DNA from: Blasia pusilla | Lineage: Eukaryota; Marchantiophyta; Marchantiopsida; Blasiales | Direction: 5' to 3' | Assembly (NCBI GenBank): GCA_050084515.1 | Contig: CM114273.1 | Span: forward strand, 34,038,001 to 34,102,000 | Length of the DNA stretch: 64,000 nucleotides | Part shown: piece by piece, positions 1 to 10,443 of the stretch | How positions within the stretch are numbered: the stretch's first letter is position 1 | Layout: each line of letters opens with the position of its first letter | Program-made: the position numbers and the translations under genes | Notes under the pieces: model-generated | What the model saw: only the letters and a program-made list of their open reading frames with translations | The model's database searches: none | What the model was told of the DNA's origin: nothing

Positions 1-279
1 TCAGATTCGCGAGTAAGTAGCATTATCCATCCAAACATTTTTTTTACTTCTTCTTCTTTATTGTTCGCAACTTTTTTTGGCCTTACAATGTTTATTTGCT
101 CATCCTACCTTCGTCTATTTATCCTCGATTTTTTTATGCAATCTCTGCAACGTTTCTCTAACAAGATTAAGATACTATCTTGGTCTTGGCCTGTGCAAGG
201 TCCTCCTCAAGGTGTTTATATAGGATTTTCTCCTATACCTTCTTATCCTACTTGAATGAACAAGTCATTTTGATTTAGA

Positions 280-545
280 GTCCTTGCAAGCTCTGATTCT
301 ATCCACAAAGATTACATAGCTGGACATCAAGGTCTCTATTATATCCAAGATACTTGTCTAGATTGGGGTTCTACACTCCCGCATTTACATCTTCCAATCA
401 CTTTACCCCGCATAACCATTGCAATTAATTACTCTGGCATTCGTACTGCGCTCTCTTGGACTGTGCGATTACGTTTCGTGCTCGATCAGAATCCTTTGAC
501 AAAAAGATTAGGATTGAGGGACATGATCACCTTCAACCTCCCCAC
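280..545 (+). pseudogene. Unrecognised open stretch at the window edge
   Basis: One frame stays open for roughly 85-90 codons and has protein-like composition, but no start is evident and the frame closes shortly after 545. I do not recognise the product. It lies upstream of the Helitron Rep/helicase remnant on the same strand, so it may be the far N-terminal part of that gene or an older captured fragment. No splice sites or motifs decide between these. The rest of 1-900 holds only scattered short ORFs with many stops. Confidence 0.2.
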
Positions 546-898
546 CTAGTCACATCCAATAAATTTTTGATGGGAGAAACATTGATCCGATTCCAAGTTA
601 CAAGGTGTATATATCTAGAGCTACTTTCCAACCACATTGCTTTGAATCTACTGCCAAAAACTCATGCACCAAACTTCCATATTTTTTGGGGTCCTAGTTA
701 GGAACACGATTAGGTTCTATCGTAGGGAGCTTCGTGGCTTACAAGTTGGTCTGAGCTCAAACACTCTATTTCGTCTATAGTAGCACTTTATGAGAAAGTC
801 CCTCTACAACTAATACTCAACTAACCAATCACCTCTTTCAGCCTTCCTAATATTTTCAACTAATTCTAGCATCCAAATACTCACACTTGCGATCGTAA

Positions 899-1694
899 AT
901 GCCAAGTCACTCAACAAGAAAAAGAAAGGCTACTAAACGCCTTAATAGAAGGAATTTAGTCATGGACAAATATTGTTTACTCAAATGTCATTCACAAGCT
1001 CGTAACAAACTTACAGCCAAACATAGATCAGTGTATCAACCAATTAGTTATCATTGGCCTCTTGCAAGCCAAATTCTATTCAGGTGGAAATCGATATGTT
1101 CTCTACTCATTACAAAGATGCAATGTTGCGGCTATTGTGGTCCTGTGTTGTACATATACTATACACCTCATAATAGAATGTGCACTATAGAGTCAGACAA
1201 CTATCCCTCTTATGCACATTGCTATGGATTCCTGTCATCCTACATTATACATGACATTATATGTCCATGGGCAATTCTATATTTGTGATCTATGTACATC
1301 TACCCAACCCAAAATTATGTTGAATGTCTACATGAAACCAACATGTATTAGGGAAGTATTAGCATCTGATCTCCTCCAACTTAAGCTACTATCCATTGTA
1401 TACTCTCGGATTGGAATTCTCCATAAATTCAATGGCTTCCACAAAGGTTTCTTTCGCCCAATATCCCTGATCGACTCTCCTCTTGTTGCTTGGAACATGA
1501 CTCCACCAGCCCATGTCACAATCCACTCCATCCAATCTAGTGTTAGTAATATACTTGCAACTAATTTAAGCATCAACCAACTATACAACGACTACAAGTG
1601 CTTGTTGGAACTACCAAACCCGTCTGTTGGTCTAGTGGTACTTCTAAGCCCCTCTATGTTATCCATACTAAAAACCTCCCTTGAAAAAGGATAG
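899..1694 (+). pseudogene. Probable N-terminal part of Helitron Rep, decayed
   Basis: Two overlapping frames (899-1288 and 1212-1694) carry a basic start rich in Arg and Lys, a Cys pair (CCGYC) and then a segment of Leu/Ile/Gly pattern that resembles the region preceding the Helitron-like N domain in plant Helitron polyproteins. The similarity is by pattern only. Its position 0.2 kb upstream of clear Rep sequence on the same strand supports the call. Frameshifts between the frames mean it cannot be translated as one protein. An unrelated captured fragment cannot be excluded. Confidence 0.3.
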
Positions 1695-1851
1695 GTAATT
1701 CAGAGCATGTCTTTCAATCCGTAACAACATGAGTTAAATATCCTACAAGATATAGCATACTCTCTCCCAGTTCAAAGACGACGTTTTGACATATTTAATA
1801 ATATTAGCATATCCTTTAGTCAAGAGGCATTTTGCAGGGTAAAATTCTTAA

Positions 1852-2884
1852 TTGATTCTTGAGGGAACTCTTTGGAAAATATTAACCATTGAAATAGGTA
1901 TATTCCCCTTTCTATTCCCATTCTTGTGTGGGTATTTCAATGGAGAAGGATCATTTTCAGACTACATGAGACAACGCTCTAGACAATTATTTAGTCTATT
2001 CTCACTTTACAAACCCTACTCACTTGTCATGTGTCAACTACATCACTCTACCTCACTCTGTTCCTCCTCACGTTCCTTTATACTCGAAAGAGATCTTGAT
2101 AGATTGAGAAAAGATAAACCTCACTTACCATAAGAAGACCTCTACCGTTAGCTCTCCAGACATTCACTAAGTCCACAAGTACCAAGTACACCAGAATGGC
2201 ATAGACGTCACCCAAAAGACATTAAGGCAATAGTACTTAAGTGGGGCATGGCCCACTTCTTCCTTACACTCACATCTGATGAAATATCATCCAGTAGATG
2301 GCTAGAGATTGACTCCATTGAACATCTCCTACATAACTTCAGCTCCAACTTTACTTTTGGTGACGCACCAGCTGAATATGCACAACTATTCCACACTAGA
2401 CTTCACACATTTTTGTCCCATCTTGTATTTTCAGGTCCCAAAACTTTAGGTAATATATTAGATTATGTCATCCGATATGAGATACATGGCAGGGGTAGTC
2501 TTCATTGCCATATTTTTTTGGATACATAGTGAGGACATTGCTAGGTCAATATCCAAGATTTGCACATGCATACCTATTGACCAAAAGTCCCACTTATCAG
2601 CCTCCAATGATAACACACATTCCCATTGCAATTCTCTACTTAACAACTACGTCACATCCAAGCAATTACATAAGTTTAAGGAGGGTGTATGTATGATTAG
2701 AAAATCCTCTCAACGACGATACTGCATACTAGGTTTCCCATATGATGTAAACCTTCAACAATATCCTTTCATACATGCACAAACACGACGATGGACATAC
2801 TTTAGGCCCTCTCTTGAACATAGAAATGTAATCCTATACCATCCTCTTGTGTTATTGCTTTGGGGTACTCACATGAATCTGTAG
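1852..2884 (+). pseudogene. Helitron Rep (HUH) domain, remnant 1
   Basis: This is the replication-initiator part of a Helitron transposase, which nicks and joins single-stranded DNA in rolling-circle transposition. The FPFLFPF segment near 1,905 matches the start of the Helitron-like N domain. The frame at 2248-2529 contains the EIHGRGSLHCHIFL stretch, equivalent to the HUH metal-binding motif seen in Helitrons as GLPHAHIL. The frame at 2465-2884 ends with RNVILYHPLVLLLWGTHMNL, matching the conserved VVPYNP...HxN block that follows. The pieces lie in different frames with stops between them, so this copy is inactive. Helicase sequence of the same gene follows downstream on the same strand. 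Confidence 0.8.
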
Positions 2885-2889
2885 AGAGT

Positions 2890-3720
2890 GATAAACATCG
2901 ACTAGTCTTTTTACTTGATAAATTATGCACTAAAGTCCAAACCTAAATGATCTCTTGATATTGACACTGCGATTGCTTGTTGCCTGGGACTTGAGAGCTT
3001 AGACAAGGTTAAACTTAAACTTGTGTCCAAAGTTGTTTTGAATCATTTTGTTTCATCTACTAAAGATACTCTTACGTCCTTGCAAATACCAATTATATTC
3101 AGATCCTAATCTATAAAGTATACGGACTCCAATCCACTATCTAGACGTACAACATTATACAAGAATGCCTATGTCCCGTGTATTCACCCGGTTATAATTT
3201 ACTGTAACAGACCGTAATGTTTGGAATTTGCTATATATGTTATTCATTACTGGACAAACTATACTACCATGAAAATCTGCAAAGGAGAGCTCCCATCTAC
3301 AGTCCTTGGAATTGAGTTTTTAGGTAATATAGTCTTTAAGACAAGCAGGCTGGTACATTTTACTGAATTCCACCCATTTCACAAGTGGAATGAGTTCTTT
3401 TAAAGCCTCCTTCTTCAAAACATACTACTCAGGTGTGATAAAGAACTTCTTTCAGCGAGTACAAGCAATTGGATTTACCTTCACGAATGCCTTCTACAAG
3501 GTATTGTCACCTCTATGGAATCTATAGATATGATCATAAACAACCATGCTATCGATAATCTATGGAGTTCAACTCCTATAGCTGAGATTTTTGCTAAGAC
3601 ATTACACTCTTTTGTATTAGAGGATCTACTAGATATTTCCAACTAGCCTATTCAAAAAAATTCTTCCATACCTATTGTCATTACGCTAATTCCCATCTTA
3701 ACATTGATGCACTCAATGAG
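2890..3720 (+). pseudogene. Helitron middle region, heavily decayed
   Basis: This lies between the Rep block and the helicase block on the same strand, where intact Helitron proteins carry a poorly conserved linker. Short open stretches (for example 3221-3403) are separated by stops and frameshifts. I see no catalytic motif in it. It is assigned to the Helitron by position only. Confidence 0.4.
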
Positions 3721-4684
3721 GAACAGCAAGGACTATATCACAAAATTAAAACAAAGAGCTCAGCCTTGGTTCTTTTGCAAGGCTCTCAGATTGGAGTAAG
3801 ACTTGCTTTGTTAATTTTAAGTGTAAGTATTGGGAATCACATGGATTAAATCTACTACTTGCGGTAACCACAGGGATTGCAGTAGTCTGATTATATCCTC
3901 AAGTTACAACAATCCATTCAAGTTAATTTTGTATTCCTTTGAAAGGAGAGGTTCCATATATGCACACTGCTTTAGATGCAAGTGTTAAGTTGTGGGACTC
4001 TAACATTGTTATAATTGACGAATGTTCCATGATCACTCCCCATTTACTTTTGATTATAGAAATGAGGCTAAATGAGACTTCCTCCTCTCAAGCACGTGAT
4101 CCTTTTGGAGGTAGATTATTAATTTTGGTTGGTGATATGTCTCAGCTCCCTTCAGTTTTCAAACATAGGAAAGTTGCCTTATGTTCATCCTATCACCTCC
4201 TTTCCTCACCACTAATGTCCCTTGCTGAAAAGCATGAGCTAACCACAACAATTTGTCAATGTAATGATCCTAGCTTCTTAGACTTCTTGAATACTATCGG
4301 GACTACTCTACCCTCTTCTAACCTTATTCAATCACTTCTTGGTAGATGTTTCATAGCAAAAAATTGAAGCTATTGACTTTCTAACTATAGATACAACCAT
4401 AATTTGTTCTCACCGATGTAATGTTCGTTTATTCAATATTGTATGCCTAAAGCATTTCTTTGCAAATACCTTTATACTGCCTATTGAAATCATCACAGAT
4501 GCCCCTTAGATACCTAAGTTAACTTAATTAAGGTCATGGCTAGATAATCCACACTTCCACCAATTACCATTTCCTGCTATTGGCTGCAAAGTTATGCTCA
4601 CATCGATCTAACATAGATCTTAAAGTTCAAGCTGCAAATGGTTCTCTTGGTGTGATAGAAGATATTCATTACAAGCAAGATATC
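3720..4684 (+). pseudogene. Helitron PIF1-like helicase, remnant 1, 5' part
   Basis: This is the superfamily 1B (PIF1/RRM3-like) helicase half of the Helitron protein, which unwinds DNA during rolling-circle transposition. An N-terminal LNEEQQ-type start near 3,713 leads to a degraded Walker A region near 3,780. The frame at 3939-4367 has Walker B (VIIDECSMI) and the FGGRLLILVGDMSQLPSV block with its Gly-Asp and Gln-Leu-Pro motif. Further on, a segment reading SNIDLKV...NGSLGVI matches the conserved block that precedes the C-terminal motifs. The coding sequence is interrupted by a solo LTR immediately after position 4,684 and resumes at about 5,683. Stops elsewhere show it was already decaying. 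Confidence 0.8.
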
Positions 4685-5682
4685 TATCGCGACCCTCATG
4701 ACCAAACGAGTGCCAAAGTGGAACATTGGAACATTAGCGGGCTTACGCTAAGATGGTTTGCGCGTTGGAGTGGTCTCGAAGAAGAGACAAGAGACGGGAT
4801 GCAAGCGAGGCTTCGCATTTCAGATGTTGTGGTTGCGACTGAGAAACCTGGACCAAACGCGGAACAAGACTTGAAAGGAGTTGAGTCTAGAAAGTGGGTT
4901 GCCAAAGGAAGAATCCGGATTTGGGATGCCACAATCTTTGAGAGTTTCCGATTGTATTTATGGCCATAACTTTTAGCGCCAAGATGCGTTTGGATCGAAC
5001 AAGGGTGCGTTGGAAGACTTATGGAAAGACAGTTCAAACGCAATAAAGATCTTTGAAAACGCATTAGCAGCAGCTGAGAAACAACCCGGAAACAACTGTA
5101 AGTAGAGTCGGGGTTGAGGGCCACAATGAAGGGCCCGACCCTCCTTTTCCAAAAGGGGGGTTATTGGAGAACCCCAGAAGTACTAGTAAGGGAGAAGGTC
5201 TCTAAGAGTGCTTGGAACTCGAACCCCACTTTGGGCGCCACGGGGCGGCTCAAGGGCATGGAACGGATCGAGAGTTTGGGGTTGGGTTGGAAAACCTGAA
5301 CCAAGTCTATGGAGGCGATTTTACATCCCTCTTGGATTTCACACCGTGACTCAATTACTTGGGTCTTGGTTTGGAACTCACACGAGGTCCATTGAACAGT
5401 TGGGATCGTTAGGCGCGGAAGTGCCATTTTAGATTCCTGGACTAATCAGGAAGTCTGTTCCAAGTCTTGAAGGACTGGCCATGTTTTGGAAACTAGAAGT
5501 AAGGAAGGTTGAGCTTGATAAGACGCCGAGTTGAGAACTCAGTGGGTTGGAACGCTGGTTGGCCCAGACCTGACTAACGAGAGTGCGTGTTTGGGTGCAG
5601 ATCGGCGATGAGATCGTGTCCTACTGAACGTACGCTTCCGCAACAATAAAGATTGACGTTCAAGGAGAGTAGGGGCGCGACA
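4685..5682. mobile_element. Solo LTR (998 bp) inserted in the Helitron helicase
   Basis: The segment starts TATCGCGACC and ends GGGGCGCGACA, imperfect inverted ends of the TG...CA type (the start has TA, probably from TG). It is flanked by a perfect 5-bp direct repeat ATATC at 4680-4684 and 5683-5687. Removing it joins the Helitron helicase reading frame across the site. There is no internal coding region, so it is a solo LTR left after LTR-LTR recombination. Its sequence does not visibly match the LTR modules of the gypsy copies in this window, so it belongs to another family. Orientation cannot be fixed. Confidence 0.85.
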
Positions 5683-5990
5683 ATATCATTGCCTTAATTT
5701 CTATAAGAATTATTGTATGTGCTGAAACTATATCAATTACAGGGACTAATTTCTCCACTCTAAGGCATGGCTTTGACTCTAAATATTTCAAAAAGAACTT
5801 CCCGCTCTCACTAGGTTATGTTATGATAGGGCAGAAAAGTCAAAGACTACTTGTCAAGGATAAGTGTTTGTTAGTTATTGCATCATCTTTTGCACTTGAT
5901 TTGGTCTATGTTATGGTTTCTCGTGCTCAAAGTAGAGATCACATCACGATACTTGGAAGCTTACTTCCTAGTGATTTCTTTACGTTTGGC
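5683..5990 (+). pseudogene. Helitron helicase, remnant 1, 3' part
   Basis: The reading frame broken by the solo LTR continues here for about 100 codons. It ends with the block that in PIF1-like helicases reads as a KSQG motif followed by VYVALSR; here it is GQKSQ...LVYVMVSRAQSR with a following HITIL strand. This is the C-terminal helicase end. The two parts share one frame when the 998-bp insert and one ATATC copy are removed, which shows that the coding sequence predates the insertion. Confidence 0.75.
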
Positions 5991-6196
5991 CAACATTCCT
6001 AGAAATCCTTTTTTTTTCTACGTTGACATCTTTATTTAGAACGATATCCCAAGATAACACTGTAAGATACAAAGCTAAAGGCAAGGCAACAACATCAAGC
6101 TAACCTCTCACATATATGCATTAAGTCCAGCAAGCTCACTCTCAATCTCATTCTAAATTCTCCATTGATCTAGAGCCTACTTCAGGTCACATGCGT

Positions 6197-6570
6197 GCGC
6201 CATCATCAAATCCACCACAATGGCAGGTAAGTCATACTATTCCTACTTCTCCTACTCTTCTCAATATTTCCCGTTTGCTCCTTTTAGTATACCTATAGGA
6301 ACCAGTAAACTATAGGGACTTTGCTAACATGATCCTCACTGAAATTCAAAGCATGCTAGAGCCATATGCACCATGTTATATCTAGCCTGCAGAAAACCAA
6401 ATGAGATCTTGCGACAATCTTGGTCTCTCGCCAACATTATGGGAAAATGGTGTGACAAACTGACAAATATAGGGGATTATAAATGAGGGGAAAGCTTGGG
6501 ACAAAAAATTCCGGCTTCATAACAAAGTTGCACCAGGCACAAGTAATATCTATATCATTAGTTTAAAAGT
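6197..6570 (+). pseudogene. Unknown gene fragment, split by the gypsy insertion (left half)
   Basis: An ATG followed directly by a GTAAGT donor-like site near 6,222 and an acceptor-like pyrimidine tract with AG near 6,284 suggest a short first exon and an intron. The downstream frame is largely open to 6,570, and its last ~30 codons continue without a break at 16,113 on the other side of the gypsy element. I do not recognise the protein. It lies just downstream of the Helitron helicase on the same strand, so it could be a second Helitron gene or a captured host gene. Confidence 0.35.
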
Positions 6571-7150
6571 TGTCATGCGAATCCACATCGTCATACAACA
6601 TACATCGCTGACATACCATACTCACATACATACATAACATAGACGAGAGCATCCACAAACACAAGTGTACCACAACTGAAATCCGTGAAAGACCTACTGT
6701 CATAAAACACGTATAGAATCACATACAATCGAGCCAAACCCACTCCACGATGGGAGAATCTAGGTCGAAGCTTGCGGGAAACACCATAGCCAAGAGCTCT
6801 ACTCACTACCAAGGCTAACTCCCAACGCAACAGGCCCAAGTCAAAGAACTGACTGTTCTTTGAGTGCCCTCCACCTTATATCCTCCAACCTAAGAGCGGG
6901 CCCTACTGGGAAAGTCACCCCCAACTGAGTAACCCCCAACACTATGTATGAAACCGCATCTCTACCAAGCCATTACGGTCCTACATAAGGAATGGCCTCT
7001 ACTAGCACACTATACTCTACGACATAATCCGTATGGTCATGACAGCTGTCATGCGAATCCACATCATCATACAACATACATCGCTGACATACCATACTCA
7101 CATACATACATAATATAGACGAGAGCATCCATAAACACAAGTGTACCACA
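6571..7150 (-). repeat. 3' LTR region of gypsy copy 1 (A-B-A arrangement)
   Basis: Three modules are seen. A 368-bp unit B (6677-7044) is repeated at 15745-16112. It is flanked on each side by a ~105-bp unit A (6571-6676 and 7047-7150) in the same orientation. In element sense B begins TGTCATGACC and ends GGATTTCA; A begins TGTGGTACAC and ends GCATGACA. The A-B junction is a 16-bp perfect palindrome, CATGACAGCTGTCATG. In element sense B holds a TATA box (GGATATAAGG) followed closely by a 9-bp stem hairpin (6841-6863), so it carries the promoter. The G-rich polypurine tract abuts the inner A copy. Confidence 0.7.
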
Positions 7151-7165
7151 ACTCGCCCCCCTAAC
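7151..7165 (-). other. Polypurine tract of gypsy copy 1
   Basis: On the minus strand the run TTAGGGGGGCGAG lies directly before the LTR-region start TGTGG. This is where plus-strand DNA synthesis is primed in LTR retrotransposons. Copy 2 has an almost identical CTAGGGGGGCGG at the same place, before TTGTGTGATC (about 21,352-21,364). That shared position fixes the 3' end of the internal region in both copies. Confidence 0.6.
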
Positions 7166-7334
7166 TGGCGGTTAGGTCCCTCTAACTCCCAAGTAGCCCT
7201 ATATATCTACTACATGCTATACACCTTCTTGGGTGCCCGAATCAGAAGGCCGGATGCTAGGTTGCCCCATCATTAGTCGCACATCTGTAATCCATATCAT
7301 GCAAAGATCAAGTCATCTACCTCTCCTAAGTACA

Positions 7335-7480
7335 TCGAGGACAAACCCACCTTCAAGTAGGAACAACATCCATACGTGGAGTCAAACACATCATGTGCCA
7401 ACCCCTAGAACACCGATCACACACCAACATACGGGCTGCGTTGCGTGAGACCCACACAACATGCACCTCAAGCTAGCACG
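7335..7480 (-). pseudogene. PHD finger at the C-terminus of the integrase, copy 1
   Basis: Directly after the integrase C-terminal region the minus strand encodes a Cys/His array: LRCMLCG, then about 11 residues, LVCDRCSRGWHMMC, then about 12 residues, CPRC. The spacing C-x2-C...C-x2-C-x4-H-x2-C...C-x2-C is that of a C4HC3 PHD finger. A frameshift separates the first CxxC from the rest, and one TGA lies before the last CxxC, so this copy is broken. The same array occurs in copy 2. PHD fingers read methylated or unmodified histone H3 tails; a role in directing integration is inference. Confidence 0.75.
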
Positions 7481-8800
7481 TATCATGGCTAAGCTTGGGT
7501 CAACAATACCATCCACATTTGGAAGATGACATGGCGCACAATTACGCACATGGTCCTTCCAAACAACTCCATCACGACCCTCCAACATGAGAACTCCAGA
7601 AGCTAACACCTCGCGCACTCGTAAAATAGTGCGGCATGCCGTCACATCCAACGTTGTCGGTGCAATCTGCTGCAAATAGACATAGTCCCCCACATGGAAC
7701 CTACGAATTGATGGTTGATAACCTCCATCCCGAATGGTTGCATACCGCAACATATCCCTGTGTTGAGCAATGGCAAGATTCTCAAAGGCTGTTGGCATAA
7801 CTCTCCGAAAGAGCTCCGCCCGCTGAGAACACACCCTCATCCACATCTCTGGGTCATCAAGGTTCACCACCTCACTAGACTCCCAACGAATCATTGCTGG
7901 AAATTCTGGATCTCGGCCGTATAACAGAAAATAAGGTGAGAATGAAGCCAAGGATGCTTGGCGACTGAACCTATACCCCATGGCTAACCATGGCAGTTGA
8001 ATATCCCAGTCTCCAAGATGCCCCTTATGTAGGCCATACTTGTGCAATGCCCTCTTCACCGTCTGAACCACACGCTCAGCCAAACCATCCGCCTCTAGAT
8101 GATCTCGAGACGTGGTCCGATGATCAATCAACGCCTTGTCACACAAGACCTGAAACTCACTCTAAAACTCTGTACCCTGGTCGGTCAGCACTTCAGTGGT
8201 GCACCAAAATGACTAAGCACTCTATCAAGAAACGCATACGCCGTTCCCTCACTTGCCTTGTCCGGTAATGCCACCAACTCAATCCACTTGGAGAAGTGCT
8301 CCACCATCACCAACACATATCGATGATGTCGAACAGTTAACGGTAACGATCCCGCAAAGTCCACACTCCAACGGTAACCCAACCCCATAATAGGCAAGGG
8401 GTGTAATTATGATGTAGGGGCATTGAATGATGCCCTCACCCGGTCACAAACCATACAACGTGACACCAACTGCTGCACCTGAGTATGCATGCCACGCCAC
8501 CAATATTGGCCAAGGAGTAAGCTATATGTACGCTTTACCCCAAAATGTCCCAACTCCTCATGGGCATGTCACACAATGCGCTCTCTATGAGCCAAATGTG
8601 GCACTACTCGTACTCTACCATCCTCCCACACGCGGAGAATATGTGTTCCCTCCAATCGATACCTCTTAGCACGTTGAAGAACACGGTCTTGCTCCTTGGC
8701 ACTCACTATGCCTGGCACCCTACTGGTCCGTAGGAACTCCAACAACAACGCATCATCATGAATATCACGCTGATCCGTACCACCATCTCCAACCTTAGGA
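7481..8800 (-). pseudogene. Integrase, gypsy copy 1
   Basis: This integrase would insert the element cDNA into the genome. The N-terminal HHCC zinc-binding region (about 8,640-8,480) ends in CMVCDR. The catalytic core starts at RWSVDFAG (first Asp) in the frame 8185-8397. The second Asp region around 8,190 is frameshifted, and the frame 7391-8146 carries HLEADGLAERVVQTVKRAL with the catalytic Glu. The C-terminal region contains VGDYVYLQ and REVL...VWKDHVRNCAPCHL blocks. No chromodomain follows; a PHD finger does. Frameshifts separate the parts. Confidence 0.85.
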
Positions 8801-8816
8801 TCTGAAGGCTGGCCAT

Positions 8817-9396
8817 CTACCTCTGACTAGAGTAAGATATCATGTGATCCTCCATACTAGAGTCCACCCCTAACCAACATAAAAAGGCGGATGCATGCCA
8901 ACCTGGCACCATCTCCTCATCAACCTTGCCATGCCACCTAGCCCCAGTTGTATCCTCTTGGCTAGTACATGGGTTCCTACTCAACCCATCAGCATTAAGG
9001 TTGGCAACTCCAAGTCTATGTACCACCTGGATGTCATACTCTTGTAAGATAAGAGCCCACCGTGCAAGCTTCCCTATAAGCTTGTCAGACTCCATCAACC
9101 ACTTGAGCCGCTGGTGATCAGTAACAAGGGTAAACTGTGTGCCAAACAAATAACACCTAAAGTGTGCCACAGCCCACACTACTGCCAAGCACTCTCCCTC
9201 ATATGAACTATAGCGACTCATTTGCATTATTTGAACGACTTGCATAGGCCACCACAAACTCCATGTGCTCATCATCATGTTGTGTCAACACCGCTCCAAG
9301 TCCCAACCTACTCCAATTAGTGTGTAACTGAAATGGGCGCCCTCTGATAGGTCTCCTCAAGATAGGCGCCGCCACCAACTGGGCCTTAAGCTCCAC
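8817..9396 (-). pseudogene. RNase H domain, gypsy copy 1
   Basis: This is the RNase H domain that degrades the RNA strand of the RNA-DNA hybrid. The frame at 9208-9396 holds the start (PFQLHTNWSRLGLGAVLTQ, where the usual first catalytic Asp in xxxDAS has become Asn). The frame at 8817-9278 holds YEGECLAVVWAVAHFRCYLFG (catalytic Glu) and TDHQRLKWL (catalytic Asp), and ends in HRLGVANLNADGLSR, the usual end of a Ty3-type RNase H. One frameshift separates the two frames near 9,240. The changed first catalytic residue and the frameshift both argue that it is inactive. Confidence 0.85.
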
Positions 9397-9408
9397 AAAA
9401 GCTCTCTC

Positions 9409-10437
9409 CTAATCATCTCCCCAGTGCCACTCTTGATCTGATTTCAGCAATTGGTTCAAAGGCTTTTCCATAGCACTAAATCCCTTCACATACCTCCGAT
9501 AGTAGTTCGCCAATCCCATGAATGCCCGAACTCTACTCACATCTACCGGACGCGGAATAAGTGCAATAGCCTCCACCTTTGCTTGCTGAACTCCCAACCC
9601 ACATGGATAGATCACATGACCCAAGTACTCAACATCCTCATGGAAGAACTTACAATTTCCTTGATGCAAACGTAGACCATGAGCTTTCAACCGCTCAAAC
9701 ACCATATGCAAATGTATCTCATGCTCCTCCACCGTGTTACTGAACACCAAGATATCATCAATGTAACACCGAACAAAATCCAACCCTCCTAGGATCCTGT
9801 CCATCACTCTCTGAAACTCGGCAGGTGCATTATTCAACCCAAAGGGTAAGAATTTCCACTGGTACAAACAATCCTTGCCATGAGAGTTGACACCCCAAAA
9901 TGCTGTCTTGGCCTTGTCACTCTCCCGAATCGGCAATTGATGGTATCTGCCGAAGATCCAAAGTATTGAAAATCTTTGTGTTCCACCGCATCAAAGATCT
10001 CCTCGTGTGTAGGCATGGCATACCTATCGGCCTTGGTTTGCCGATTGATAGGACGGTAATCTCCACACATCCGCCTATCCGTGTAGTTGCCATGCATATC
10101 CTTTTAGCGAGGTATGATGATGTGGCGATGCATACTCTCCATGCAACAACTCCACTAATCCAGCCTCCAAAAGATCCAACGTCCTACTCTGAATCAGGTC
10201 CCTCTCCATATCACTATATCGGTAGGGACGACGGAAGATTGGCGTATCACTAGCCAAATCAATCCGTATACCGGGTCCAACCAGAGAACCGAACTTCTTC
10301 ATGCTAAAGGCAAAACAACTCCTATAAGCACGTAGGAACTCTGTCAAGCGTCGTTTATCACCTCCCCTAAGCTTGGGCCCAAGTAATGGCTCCCAAGTCT
10401 CCTCCACTGGCACACTAGAGGGAGAGGATGATGCCAT
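9409..10437 (-). pseudogene. Reverse transcriptase, gypsy copy 1
   Basis: The reading starts at a Met near 10,437 with a Ser/Pro-rich lead, then GPGIRIDLAS and the start of the fingers domain. A middle frame (9834-10097) has CGDYRPINRQT. The frame 9409-9936 has LPFGLNNAPAEFQRVMD and the catalytic YIDDILVFS with both Asp residues, and then LGHVIYP and FMGLANYYRRYVKGF. These are the conserved Ty3/gypsy RT blocks in order. Frameshifts near 10,100 and 9,930 break the coding sequence. The methyltransferase lies immediately upstream. Confidence 0.9.
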
Positions 10438-10443
10438 TGGCTG

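Noticed and set aside
4580-4969. 129-codon ORF running through the helicase and the solo LTR
   Set aside because: Its first part is real helicase remnant, but it enters the LTR at 4,685; the rest is chance read-through.
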